The notes under the pieces are model-generated. The model searched no databases and was not told the origin of the DNA. It saw only the letters and a program-made list of their open reading frames with translations. Both the position numbers and the translations under genes were made by a program. A stretch of DNA of 10,610 bases from positions 1-10,610 of the forward strand of contig JARFRT010000400.1 in the NCBI GenBank assembly GCA_029287105.1, in the 5' to 3' direction. Below are positions 1 through 6,722 of this stretch, one piece after another. The number at the start of each line of letters is the position of its first letter. Position 1 is the stretch's first letter. Source of the stretch: Akkermansiaceae bacterium. Its GTDB lineage: Bacteria; Verrucomicrobiota; Verrucomicrobiia; Verrucomicrobiales; Akkermansiaceae.

Positions 1-3
1 CCC

Positions 4-2628
4 ATGAAACCACGCCGAATCCTTCGCTCCCTTCTTGTTGCCCTGCCCGTCTTGTCGTCCGCATTACCCGCTTGGTCGGCCCCGCAGCCCTCGGTCGAGG
101 TCGTCCCCGACCTCACCCATACGATCGATTTTGATAGGAAAGGGGAGTATTACCTCGGCCCGACCGGTGCCAAGGGCTGGATCTACACCGCCCGGAATTT
201 CATGACGACCAACGCCCGGCAGATCCTCATCACCCAAGTCGAACCCGGCTCGGCAGCCGATGGTCAACTCAAAGTGGGCGATGTGATTCTCGGTATTGGT
301 GGAAAAGATGGCGGGCAACATTTCACCAGCGACGCCCGCCGGTCGTTCGGATCAGCCATCGACGAGGCCGAGCGGAGTGAAAATGGCGGTGTGCTGAAGC
401 TCATCCGCTGGCGACCTGTCAAAGACGCAGCACCCCGTGAGGGGACAATCACCGATGTCGAACTGAAGCTCAAGGTGATGGGCAGCTACAGCGACACCGC
501 GCCATGGGATTGCCCGAAGTCAAAACGCATCCTCGATGACGCGCTCAAGGTGATGGCCGAGCGCAAGGATTTTGGTAAATTCGGAGCCTCCGCGCTGGCA
601 CTGCTGGCGACGGGCGAGCCGAAATACATCAAAATCGTCCGCGACTATATTCATACCGTGAAATGGGCCAAGCCCGACATCCAACTCAGCGTCGAGAACG
701 GGGGCATGGTCGCCTGGGCGTGCGGCTACCAAAACCTTCTGCTTACCGAGTATTTTCTAGCCACCGGGGACAAGTATGTGCTGCCGGCCATCCGCGAGTA
801 TTCCATCAAGACCGCGATGGGTCAGAGCCACAGCGGCACCTGGGGGCATGGCTTTGCCTGGACGAGTATCAACGACGGGAAGCTGCACGGTGCCCTACGC
901 GGCTATGGCGCGCTCAATCAAGCCGGACTTCCCTGTTACCTCTCGCTGCTACTCGCTAAAAAATGCGGTATTGCGCACGCTGAAATCGATGCCGCCATCG
1001 CGCGCTCCAGCGGGTTTTTCGGGCAGTTTGTCAATAACGGCTCGATCGGATACGGGCTCCACCGGCCCAGCTTGGAAATCCACGCCAGTGGTAGGAACGG
1101 GATGTCAGGGAATGGCAAAAATGGCATCGCCGCCATCGCATTCCAAGTGGAGGGCAATAACCGGGGAAGGAAGTTTTTTTCCCAACTCACCGCCTCCCTG
1201 TACAACACCTGCGAGTACGGCCACTCGGGAAATTCCTACAGCTACTTCTGGGATCCGCTCGGCGCCAACTGCGGCGGGCCGGCACTGGCGACGGCCTTTC
1301 TCAAGGAATTGCGCTGGTACTACGCGCTGACCCGACAGGCCGATGGCAGCTTTGTCAACCAACCGCTCGGCGGCCACTATGGCGGCAAACTGCTCGACCC
1401 GACCGCAGCTCAAATTCTCATCGCCACCATGCCTCGAAAAGCCATTTATCTCACTGGTAAGGGACAGCAGAAAAGCGATTGGCTCAGCCCGGATGAAACC
1501 CGCGAGACGATTGATGCCGGCCAGTGGCGCCTCGCCAACACCGACGCCATGAGCGTCGACACCCTGATCTCCAAGCTCGATGACTGGTCGCCGATCGCCC
1601 GTGAATGGGCGGCCAAGGCACTGGCCCGGAAGCAGGGCGACTTTGTGGGTAAGCTTCTTCAGCAACTTCAATCGGACAAACCCGAGACCCGGGCCGGTGC
1701 TTGCGCCGCGCTCGGCCATCTCGGTGAGCGCGCTGCCGCCGCCGTGCCCGATCTCGCCAAGGCCCTCACCGACGAGGCTCCGATCGTTTGTATCTCCGCC
1801 GGCTACGCGCTGGCACGGATCGGCAAGCCCGCCGAACGTGCCTTACCCGACTTCCTGCGCGCCCTGATCGCATCCGATGAAACCGAGCCGATGCGGCCCA
1901 AGCAACAGGCGCTCGCCTACGCGTTCGGCCACGTGCGCGGTCGCACGGCACCGCTCTACTTCAATGGCATCCTCGCCCAGGTCGCCGAATCGAAAAACCC
2001 ATTGGACGGGCTCGACCGGGAACTGCTTTACCCGGCGATCACCCAACTGCTTCAGGACCCGTCCGGCCGCACCCGTGGCTGCGGTGCTTATGCATTCCAA
2101 TTCTTCAGCCGCGCTGACACCGCCGCGATGGCCCAACAAATCCACGACGCCATCCAAATCCCGGCGATGGGGTATAAGATGTTTGAGGACAACCCGCGCA
2201 AGTGCGGTCTGGATCTTCTGGCCCGCTTCCACATCAAGGAAGGCCTGCCACTTTGTTTCGAAACCTTCGGCTTCAAGCGCTGGGGTGCCTACGCCCGGTT
2301 CCCCGCCCGGTTCAAAACACTCCAGGCCTATGGCGGCAACGCCAAGCCCTTCCTGCCACAGCTTCTCGAAATGCGACAACTCTGGAAATCAGGTGAGCAC
2401 CGCGACATGCTTGAGCAAACGATCAAGATCATCGAGCAGGATAAAAACCCGGCACCCCTCATCAGCCTCCACGATCTCGTCGATGAACGCTTGGCCAAAG
2501 ACATCGCCCAGGCCAAAAACAACCGACAACGCATCGCACTCTGCCGCGAGTTGATGAAAAATCATCCGAATGACAGCTTCTACCAGGCCGCCTGTGTAAG
2601 GAAAATAAAGGCGATGAGCGGCGATTGA
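4..2628 (+). CDS. Secreted PDZ/DUF6288-type protein with C-terminal HEAT-like repeats
   Basis: An 874-residue protein. Residues 1-25 form a signal peptide: basic MKPRR, a hydrophobic core, then ALPAWS before the likely cleavage site. Residues about 50-160 read as a PDZ-like domain (GPTGAKGWIY, then EPGSAADGQLKVGDVILGIG). Residues 161-500 are a helical region with Gly/Trp-rich loops such as GTWGHGFAW, which suggests an alpha/alpha toroid. Residues about 520-643 contain HEAT-like helical repeats (RAGACAALGHLG, CISAGYALARIG). This order matches, from memory, the DUF6288 proteins of Verrucomicrobiota and Planctomycetota, whose biochemical role is unknown to me. No catalytic residues can be assigned. 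Its place next to GH95 and GH106 genes suggests a part in periplasmic or cell-surface glycan handling. The ATG at 4 fits the signal peptide, but only three bases precede it, so the ribosome-binding region and any upstream start cannot be seen. The architecture is clearer than the family name. Confidence 0.8.
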   Translation: MKPRRILRSLLVALPVLSSALPAWSAPQPSVEVVPDLTHTIDFDRKGEYYLGPTGAKGWIYTARNFMTTNARQILITQVEPGSAADGQLKVGDVILGIGGKDGGQHFTSDARRSFGSAIDEAERSENGGVLKLIRWRPVKDAAPREGTITDVELKLKVMGSYSDTAPWDCPKSKRILDDALKVMAERKDFGKFGASALALLATGEPKYIKIVRDYIHTVKWAKPDIQLSVENGGMVAWACGYQNLLLTEYFLATGDKYVLPAIREYSIKTAMGQSHSGTWGHGFAWTSINDGKLHGALRGYGALNQAGLPCYLSLLLAKKCGIAHAEIDAAIARSSGFFGQFVNNGSIGYGLHRPSLEIHASGRNGMSGNGKNGIAAIAFQVEGNNRGRKFFSQLTASLYNTCEYGHSGNSYSYFWDPLGANCGGPALATAFLKELRWYYALTRQADGSFVNQPLGGHYGGKLLDPTAAQILIATMPRKAIYLTGKGQQKSDWLSPDETRETIDAGQWRLANTDAMSVDTLISKLDDWSPIAREWAAKALARKQGDFVGKLLQQLQSDKPETRAGACAALGHLGERAAAAVPDLAKALTDEAPIVCISAGYALARIGKPAERALPDFLRALIASDETEPMRPKQQALAYAFGHVRGRTAPLYFNGILAQVAESKNPLDGLDRELLYPAITQLLQDPSGRTRGCGAYAFQFFSRADTAAMAQQIHDAIQIPAMGYKMFEDNPRKCGLDLLARFHIKEGLPLCFETFGFKRWGAYARFPARFKTLQAYGGNAKPFLPQLLEMRQLWKSGEHRDMLEQTIKIIEQDKNPAPLISLHDLVDERLAKDIAQAKNNRQRIALCRELMKNHPNDSFYQAACVRKIKAMSGD

Positions 2629-2708
2629 AGGCAAAGCATGCTTTTAAACCCTAAGTTCCAAACTCCAAAAACCAAGTAAGACAGGCTGCTTGACCTATCC
2701 TCCGCTGT

Positions 2709-2776
2709 GGACAGGAGTGTCCACTCTCCCTATCCTCCCGCTTCGCGGGCCCTAGGGAGGAGGGACACTCCTGTCC
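2709..2776. repeat. Long inverted repeat, REP/MITE-like hairpin
   Basis: The arms GGACAGGAGTGTCC (2709-2722) and GGACACTCCTGTCC (2763-2776) are perfect 14-bp reverse complements. Nested inside are CCCGC-TTC-GCGGG (2737-2749), TCCTCCC (2733-2739) able to pair with GGGAGGA (2755-2761), and the palindrome CCCTAGGG (2750-2757). Alternative folds therefore compete. No T tract follows, so it does not look like a standard intrinsic terminator. Its form resembles a dispersed REP-like or MITE element. That class is an inference, since only one copy lies in this window. Confidence 0.8.
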
Positions 2777-2780
2777 CTCG

Positions 2781-2832
2781 GCAACCCAAGCCCGCAACCC
2801 AAGCCCCCAACCCAAGCCCCCAACCCAAGCCC
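2781..2832. repeat. Tandem 13-mer array, four copies; minus-strand G-quadruplex potential
   Basis: Four contiguous 13-bp units start at 2781, 2794, 2807 and 2820. Each is (G or C)CAACCCAAGCCC and only the first base varies. On the minus strand the array and its right flank to 2836 give repeated GGG tracts separated by loops of 1-4 bases, a strong G-quadruplex pattern. Near-identity of the units indicates recent slippage expansion. The unit also resembles the word CAACCCAAGTCT at 2875-2886 and related words at 9253-9264 and 9320-9331. Confidence 0.85.
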
Positions 2833-2840
2833 TCCCGTGA

Positions 2841-2886
2841 TTTTCGTGTTTTCCGTGGTTCCAAAATGAAGTATCAACCCAAGTCT
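2841..2886 (+). repeat. 46-bp dispersed module, copy 1, upstream of GH95
   Basis: This stretch aligns without gaps to 9286-9331, with about 36 of 46 positions identical by hand count. Shared words include CGTGT, GTGGTT, AAATGAA and ATCAA.CCAAG. Both copies are on the + strand between two genes, and both are bracketed by a CAACCCAAGCC-like word (2821-2832 and 2875-2886 here). This copy ends 51 bases before the GH95 ATG. It could be a promoter or leader element, or a dispersed repeat that settles in intergenic DNA. Confidence 0.65.
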
Positions 2887-2937
2887 CCCTTTCGCGCATT
2901 TCGTTTTCTTTCGCGGGTAAAAACAAAATAATCAACC

Positions 2938-4554
2938 ATGTCCAACATCAAAACAACCTCCGCCGCCATCGCCCTCCTGGCGGTGTGTCTCACCCACACC
3001 ACCGCCGCGCCGGACAACCTCGTGCTCTGGTATGACAAACCCGCCACCGACTGGCAGCAGCAGGCGCTACCGCTCGGCAATGGCAGCCTCGGTTGCATGG
3101 TTTTCGGTGGTGTGGAAAACGAACATATCCAGTTCAACCACGACACCCTCTGGGTCGGCAGCGAGGAGGATACCGGTTCCTATCATGCCTTTGGCGACGT
3201 CCACGTCAAATTCGACCACGCCGACGCCAAGGACTACCGGCGGGAACTGGACCTCAGCAGTGCCGTGCACACAATCACGTATGCAAGCAAGGGCACGAAT
3301 TTCAAAAGGGAATACTTCTCCAGCAATCCCGACCAGGTGATGGTGTGTCGGTTCACCGCCGATCAAAAAAACGCCCAGTCCGGCACCATCACCCTGACCG
3401 ACGCCCATGGCGCGCCGGTGGTGGCCCAAAACCACACCCGGCTGAGTGCCACGGGTGATACCCGCAAACACCAGCACTACTGGCACGCCAAAGCACTCTG
3501 GCCGGACCCGGTCATTCTCAACTTCGAGTCACAGTTGCTCGTCCTCAACGACGGCGGCAGCGTGCGGGCCGAGGGTGACACGATCTCGTTCAAGGACTGC
3601 AGCAGTGTCACGATCCTGGTGGCGGCCGGCACGGACTACCTGAACCAACGCGCCAAGGGGTGGACCGGCGCGCATCCCCACAAACGGATTACCGCCAATC
3701 TGGACGCAGTCGCCAAGAAGTCACCTGACGCCCTTCGCCGCGCTCACATCGACGACTACCAGTCGCTGTTCAATCGCCTCGACCTCGACATTGGCACAAC
3801 CCCCGCCGGGAAGCTGAAACTTCCCACCGACGCCCGCATGCGAGCCTACCGGGGAAAAGGTGCCGGGCCCGGTGAGAAGGTGGTCTATGAGGCGGCGGCG
3901 GCTGGCGCTACGGGCGAACCGGACCCCGACCTTGAGGAACTCATGTTTCAGTACGCACGCTATCTCATGATCAGCTGCTCGCGGCCGGGCTGCATGCCAT
4001 CCAACCTCCAGGGACTCTGGAACAACAGCAACAAGCCGCCATGGCGCTGCGACTACCACTCGGACGTGAATACCCAGATGAACTACTGGTTCGTCGACCA
4101 GGCGAACCTCTCCGATTGCCTCACCCCGCTTTCCGAATGGCTGTTCTCGATCCGGGATGTGCGCAGGGAGCAGACCTTGGCTCATTTCAAGAAGCGCGGG
4201 TTTGCCATGCGCGCGGAGAATGGCGTCTTTGGGGGTAGCACCCATCGGTGGTCGGTCGGCGACGCGTCCTGGCTGGCTAACAACCTCTGGGACCACTACG
4301 CCTACACGCTCGATAAGGATTATCTGAAAACCCGCGCCTATCCGATCATGAAGGACCTCTTTATGTTCTGGGAAGATCACCTCAAGGAAATCCCTGCACC
4401 CGACGGCAACGGAACCGTGCTGGTGGCACCCGACGGCTGGTCGCCGGAGCACGGGCCGAAAAAAGAGGACGGCGTGAGCTTCGACCAACAACTCGCCTGG
4501 GACCTGCTCAGCAACTTTGCCAAAGCAGCGGAAATTCTGGGCGTCGATGCATAG
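2938..4554 (+). CDS. GH95 alpha-L-fucosidase-like protein, N-terminal part (interrupted gene)
   Basis: Residues 1-538 of a GH95-family glycoside hydrolase, ending at TAG. Residues 1 to about 23 are a signal peptide. The N-terminal beta domain starts with the GH95-like ALPLGNGSLGCMVFGG (residues 43-58). The alpha/alpha barrel includes PSNLQGLWN, then YHSDVNTQMNYW (373-384) and VAPDGWSPEHG. In Bifidobacterium AfcA, as I recall, His419, Asn421, Asn423 and Glu566 lie in the matching motifs. Here the positions read His374, Asp376, Asn378 and Glu504, so the first Asn is Asp. His374 favours a fucosidase over the L-galactosidase type, which carries Thr there. The protein stops before the motif with the third catalytic residue, QIDGNFG, which is encoded at 4576-5256 in the same frame. 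Alone it lacks part of the barrel and is probably inactive. No Shine-Dalgarno sequence precedes the ATG, but the signal peptide supports this start. Confidence 0.85.
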   Translation: MSNIKTTSAAIALLAVCLTHTTAAPDNLVLWYDKPATDWQQQALPLGNGSLGCMVFGGVENEHIQFNHDTLWVGSEEDTGSYHAFGDVHVKFDHADAKDYRRELDLSSAVHTITYASKGTNFKREYFSSNPDQVMVCRFTADQKNAQSGTITLTDAHGAPVVAQNHTRLSATGDTRKHQHYWHAKALWPDPVILNFESQLLVLNDGGSVRAEGDTISFKDCSSVTILVAAGTDYLNQRAKGWTGAHPHKRITANLDAVAKKSPDALRRAHIDDYQSLFNRLDLDIGTTPAGKLKLPTDARMRAYRGKGAGPGEKVVYEAAAAGATGEPDPDLEELMFQYARYLMISCSRPGCMPSNLQGLWNNSNKPPWRCDYHSDVNTQMNYWFVDQANLSDCLTPLSEWLFSIRDVRREQTLAHFKKRGFAMRAENGVFGGSTHRWSVGDASWLANNLWDHYAYTLDKDYLKTRAYPIMKDLFMFWEDHLKEIPAPDGNGTVLVAPDGWSPEHGPKKEDGVSFDQQLAWDLLSNFAKAAEILGVDA

Positions 4555-4566
4555 GAGCGCAACTAA
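4552..4566 (+). other. Two in-frame stop codons (TAG, TAA) inside the GH95 gene
   Basis: The frame reads ...GVDA-TAG-GAG-CGC-AAC-TAA-GCC-ATC-CAC-ATG... with TAG at 4552-4554 and TAA at 4564-4566. GH95 sequence continues in the same frame afterwards (MRDHLLGPKIGKWGQ). From memory, related proteins have about eight residues between GVDA and this motif, exactly the codon count here. Base substitutions therefore explain the break better than an insertion or deletion. Single changes such as GAG to TAG and AAA to TAA would suffice. Confidence 0.85.
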
Positions 4567-4575
4567 GCCATCCAC

Positions 4576-5256
4576 ATGCGCGATCATCTGCTTGGGCCAA
4601 AAATTGGCAAATGGGGGCAGATCCAGGAATGGATGGTCGACCGCGATGACCCGAACAACAAACACCGCCACCTGTCTCACCTGATTGCGGTCCACCCCGG
4701 TCGACAGATATCCCCCCTGACCACCCCCAAGCTGGCCGAAGCCGCCAAGATCTCGATGAATGCCCGTGGCGACGGCGCGACCGGCTGGAGCAAGGCGTGG
4801 AAAATCAACATGTGGACGCGGCTGCACGACGGCAACCGCGCCCACAAACTGCTCAGGGAGATGCTCAGCGGCAACGTCTACGACAACCTCTTCGACGCCC
4901 ACCCGCCCTTCCAGATCGACGGCAACTTTGGCTACGCGTCCGGCGTCTGCGAGATGCTCATCCAGTCGCACATGGGCGAGATCCACCTGCTGCCGGCCTT
5001 ACCTGATGCCTGGTCCGATGGACAGATCACGGGCGTCAGGGCCAGGGGCGCATTCGAGGTTGATATGAAATGGAAAAAAGGCATGCTCACGGAAGCCGTC
5101 ATTCGCTCCGCCAGCGGATCCGATTGTATCCTTCGATCAGGAACGCCGGTCACGATCAATCACAATGGAACAAGGGTGGAGGTGAAAGAGCTTGGGAAAG
5201 GTGTCGTATCCTTTCCCACAGAGCCAGGCAAACAATACCAAGTCGTGCCTCATTGA
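4576..5256 (+). CDS. GH95 alpha-L-fucosidase-like protein, C-terminal part (interrupted gene)
   Basis: This 226-residue ORF lies in the same frame as the preceding GH95 ORF, 21 bases after its stop, and completes that enzyme. It carries the barrel end (HRHLSHLIAVHPGRQ), PPFQIDGNFGYASGVCEML and the C-terminal beta domain (HLLPALPDAWSDG...). The Asp of QIDGNFG is residue 115 here, or 661 counted across the break; it is likely the counterpart of AfcA Asp766. There is no signal peptide, and GGAG at 4554 is too far from the ATG at 4576 to be a normal ribosome-binding site. Independent translation would need reinitiation and would give a cytoplasmic fragment without the Asn and Glu. Joined with the first part, the protein would be about 770 residues, normal for GH95. 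Most likely this is the tail of a recent pseudogene; a sequencing error or readthrough are the alternatives. Confidence 0.75.
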   Translation: MRDHLLGPKIGKWGQIQEWMVDRDDPNNKHRHLSHLIAVHPGRQISPLTTPKLAEAAKISMNARGDGATGWSKAWKINMWTRLHDGNRAHKLLREMLSGNVYDNLFDAHPPFQIDGNFGYASGVCEMLIQSHMGEIHLLPALPDAWSDGQITGVRARGAFEVDMKWKKGMLTEAVIRSASGSDCILRSGTPVTINHNGTRVEVKELGKGVVSFPTEPGKQYQVVPH

Positions 5257-5290
5257 AGATCAGACCGTCTCCCATTGCCCGGAAACGCCC

Positions 5291-5309
5291 CCTGATGAAC
5301 CCAATCAGG
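5291..5309. other. Short hairpin downstream of the GH95 gene
   Basis: CCTGAT (5291-5296) and ATCAGG (5304-5309) form a 6-bp stem with a 7-base loop, 35 bases after the GH95 stop. No T run follows, so it may be a weak or Rho-associated 3' structure or chance. Confidence 0.25.
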
Positions 5310-5384
5310 ACACCTGCCCCGCCATCGCCATGGAAACGCTTTGTCAGGAAGCACCAAACCATTTAAACAACAAAACCAGCCATC

Positions 5385-6635
5385 ATGAACACCATCCAGA
5401 ACGCCACCACCCGTCGCGACTTCCTCGCCAAAACAGGTCTTGCCGCCGCCGCTCTCTCCATGCCCCACGCTGTCCAAGGACAGGACGCGGCAGGGTCCAA
5501 ACTCCGCATCGGGATCATTGGTTGCGGCGGCCGGTCTAACAACGTCGGGGAGATGGCCCTCAAGGACGGCCGTTTCGAGATCGTGGCACTCGCGGATTAC
5601 TTCCAGGACGCGGTGGACAAGCAGGGCGAAAAATTCAAGGTGCCCGCCAACCGGCGTTATACCGGGCTCCACTGTTTTAAGAAAATGATCGACGCCGGCG
5701 AGATCGATATTGTTGCCGTGCTCTCGCCACCCTACTTCCACCCGGAGCAGGTGGAAGCCGCGGTCGAGGCCGGTCTGCATGTGTGGCTGGCCAAACCAAT
5801 CGCGGTAGACGCCCCGGGCGTGGCCCGCATCGAGGCCGCCGCCCGCAAGGCGACCGCCAACAAGAGATGTTTTCTCGTCGACTTCCAGACCCGCGCGCTC
5901 GGCCACTACAACGAGGCCGCCCGGCGCGTCGCCGCAGGGGACCTCGGAAAACTCGGCTACGGCGAGATCGAGGGGACGTGCCTCGCATTTGCCCTCCGCA
6001 CCCCGCACGGCGGCACCGAATCCAAATTAAAAAATTGGCTCCAGTGGCGTGATCTTTGCGGTGAGGCAATCATCGAATTCAGCATCCATGCCATCGACCT
6101 CGCCAGCCTCATGATCGGTCGCAACCCGATTTCAGCCACCGGCTTCTGCGGGCGCAAGCTCGTCGACGAAATGCCCGAACCCACCCCAGGCGATGTCCGG
6201 GACCACTGGGTGGCCACCTACGATTACGGCGACGGAGTGAAGGTCGGTTTCCGTTGTAAACGCTTCGATGGTCACGGGTCGTTGAACCATGGCGGGATCT
6301 ACGTGAACCTCCACGGTTCCCACGGCAGCCTCAATGCCGACTACAAAGGCCAGGTCCTGATCCGGGGTGAGAAATCCTTTAACGGTGACCGGTTCATGAA
6401 TGAGAAAATCCGCGGGATCTACAACATCGGCATCACCAATAACTGGAAGACATTCCACGACAACATCACCAAGGGAAACTTTGCCCAGGAAACTGTAGCC
6501 CCGAGCGCGCAAAGCCACTACCTCGCCCTGATCGCCCGCGAGGCCTGCTATCAACAGGGGGAAACCGTTAACTGGGAACAGATCGTCAACGAAAAGACAC
6601 AGCTCAAATTCGACACGACCGGACTGAAGTCCTAA
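5385..6635 (+). CDS. Tat-exported Gfo/Idh/MocA-family oxidoreductase
   Basis: A 416-residue NAD(P)-dependent sugar-type oxidoreductase. Residues 1 to about 33 are a twin-arginine signal (TTRRDFLAKTG, then a hydrophobic AAAALSM stretch), so it is probably folded with its cofactor in the cytoplasm and then exported. The Rossmann domain starts at residue 41 with RIGIIGCGGRS (glycine-rich loop 46-49). The family lysine lies in WLAKPIAVD (Lys137-Pro138), where many relatives have EKP. SIHAID gives His235 and Asp238, the likely catalytic pair of the HxxxD motif. The length is usual for Tat-signal members, which are abundant in Planctomycetota and Verrucomicrobiota. The substrate cannot be read from sequence. 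Between GH95 and GH106 genes it may oxidise a released deoxysugar, or use a GH109-like redox glycosidase mechanism. The start 128 bases after the GH95 stop is fixed by the Tat motif. Translation ends in TAATAG, a double stop. Confidence 0.88.
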   Translation: MNTIQNATTRRDFLAKTGLAAAALSMPHAVQGQDAAGSKLRIGIIGCGGRSNNVGEMALKDGRFEIVALADYFQDAVDKQGEKFKVPANRRYTGLHCFKKMIDAGEIDIVAVLSPPYFHPEQVEAAVEAGLHVWLAKPIAVDAPGVARIEAAARKATANKRCFLVDFQTRALGHYNEAARRVAAGDLGKLGYGEIEGTCLAFALRTPHGGTESKLKNWLQWRDLCGEAIIEFSIHAIDLASLMIGRNPISATGFCGRKLVDEMPEPTPGDVRDHWVATYDYGDGVKVGFRCKRFDGHGSLNHGGIYVNLHGSHGSLNADYKGQVLIRGEKSFNGDRFMNEKIRGIYNIGITNNWKTFHDNITKGNFAQETVAPSAQSHYLALIAREACYQQGETVNWEQIVNEKTQLKFDTTGLKS

Positions 6636-6722
6636 TAGTTAAGAAGGTTACCACAAGGGGCAATAACAGGCCGGGGTACGTGATCCTAGCCGATCATCAA
6701 TCAGTTATTTAGAATTTGCTCC

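Larger units (their letters stand above)
2629..2937. other. Repeat-rich intergenic region
   Basis: These 309 bases hold no convincing gene. From left to right there is a short AT-rich stretch after the DUF6288 stop, a long inverted repeat, a four-copy 13-mer array, a 46-bp module shared with the region before the GH106 gene, and a pyrimidine-rich to A-rich leader ending at the GH95 ATG. Small ORFs in it (for example 2707-2931) are simply translations of the repeats. No confident -35/-10 pair or T-tailed terminator was seen. The structure and length suggest a transcription-unit boundary between the DUF6288 gene and the GH95 gene. Confidence 0.7.

Noticed and set aside
776..1330. 184-codon + strand ORF inside the DUF6288 gene
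   Set aside because: It is out of frame with the long conserved protein, low in complexity (Ser/Pro/Arg-rich) and without motifs; a frame shadow.
2709..2776. Intrinsic terminator for the DUF6288 gene
   Set aside because: The stem is strong, but it is followed by CTCGGC with no T run and starts 80 bases after the stop. A repeat element fits better, although an effect on transcription is not excluded.
2781..2832. CRISPR-like repeat array
   Set aside because: The units are 13 bp with no spacers between them and no cas genes are nearby; a simple tandem repeat.
2707..2931. Possible 74-residue small protein in the intergenic region
   Set aside because: It is a translation of the inverted repeat, the 13-mer array and the 46-bp module, with no start signal. 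Repeat structure explains the sequence better than protein coding.
4552..4566. Reassigned stop codons (altered genetic code)
   Set aside because: TAA ends the DUF5703 gene at 9159 and TAATAG ends the oxidoreductase at 6633. No other in-frame TAA or TAG occurs in the conserved coding sequences.
4540..4580. Programmed or accidental frameshift splitting the GH95 gene
   Set aside because: The homology before and after the break is in the same frame and the codon count fits, so two substitutions explain it. Reading the short segment in the other frames would require paired shifts and gives no better family match.
3721..4986. 421-codon open frame on the minus strand
   Set aside because: It lies opposite the GH95 coding frame, which has clear family motifs. 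The minus-strand translation has no recognisable domain and is a by-product of high-GC codon use.
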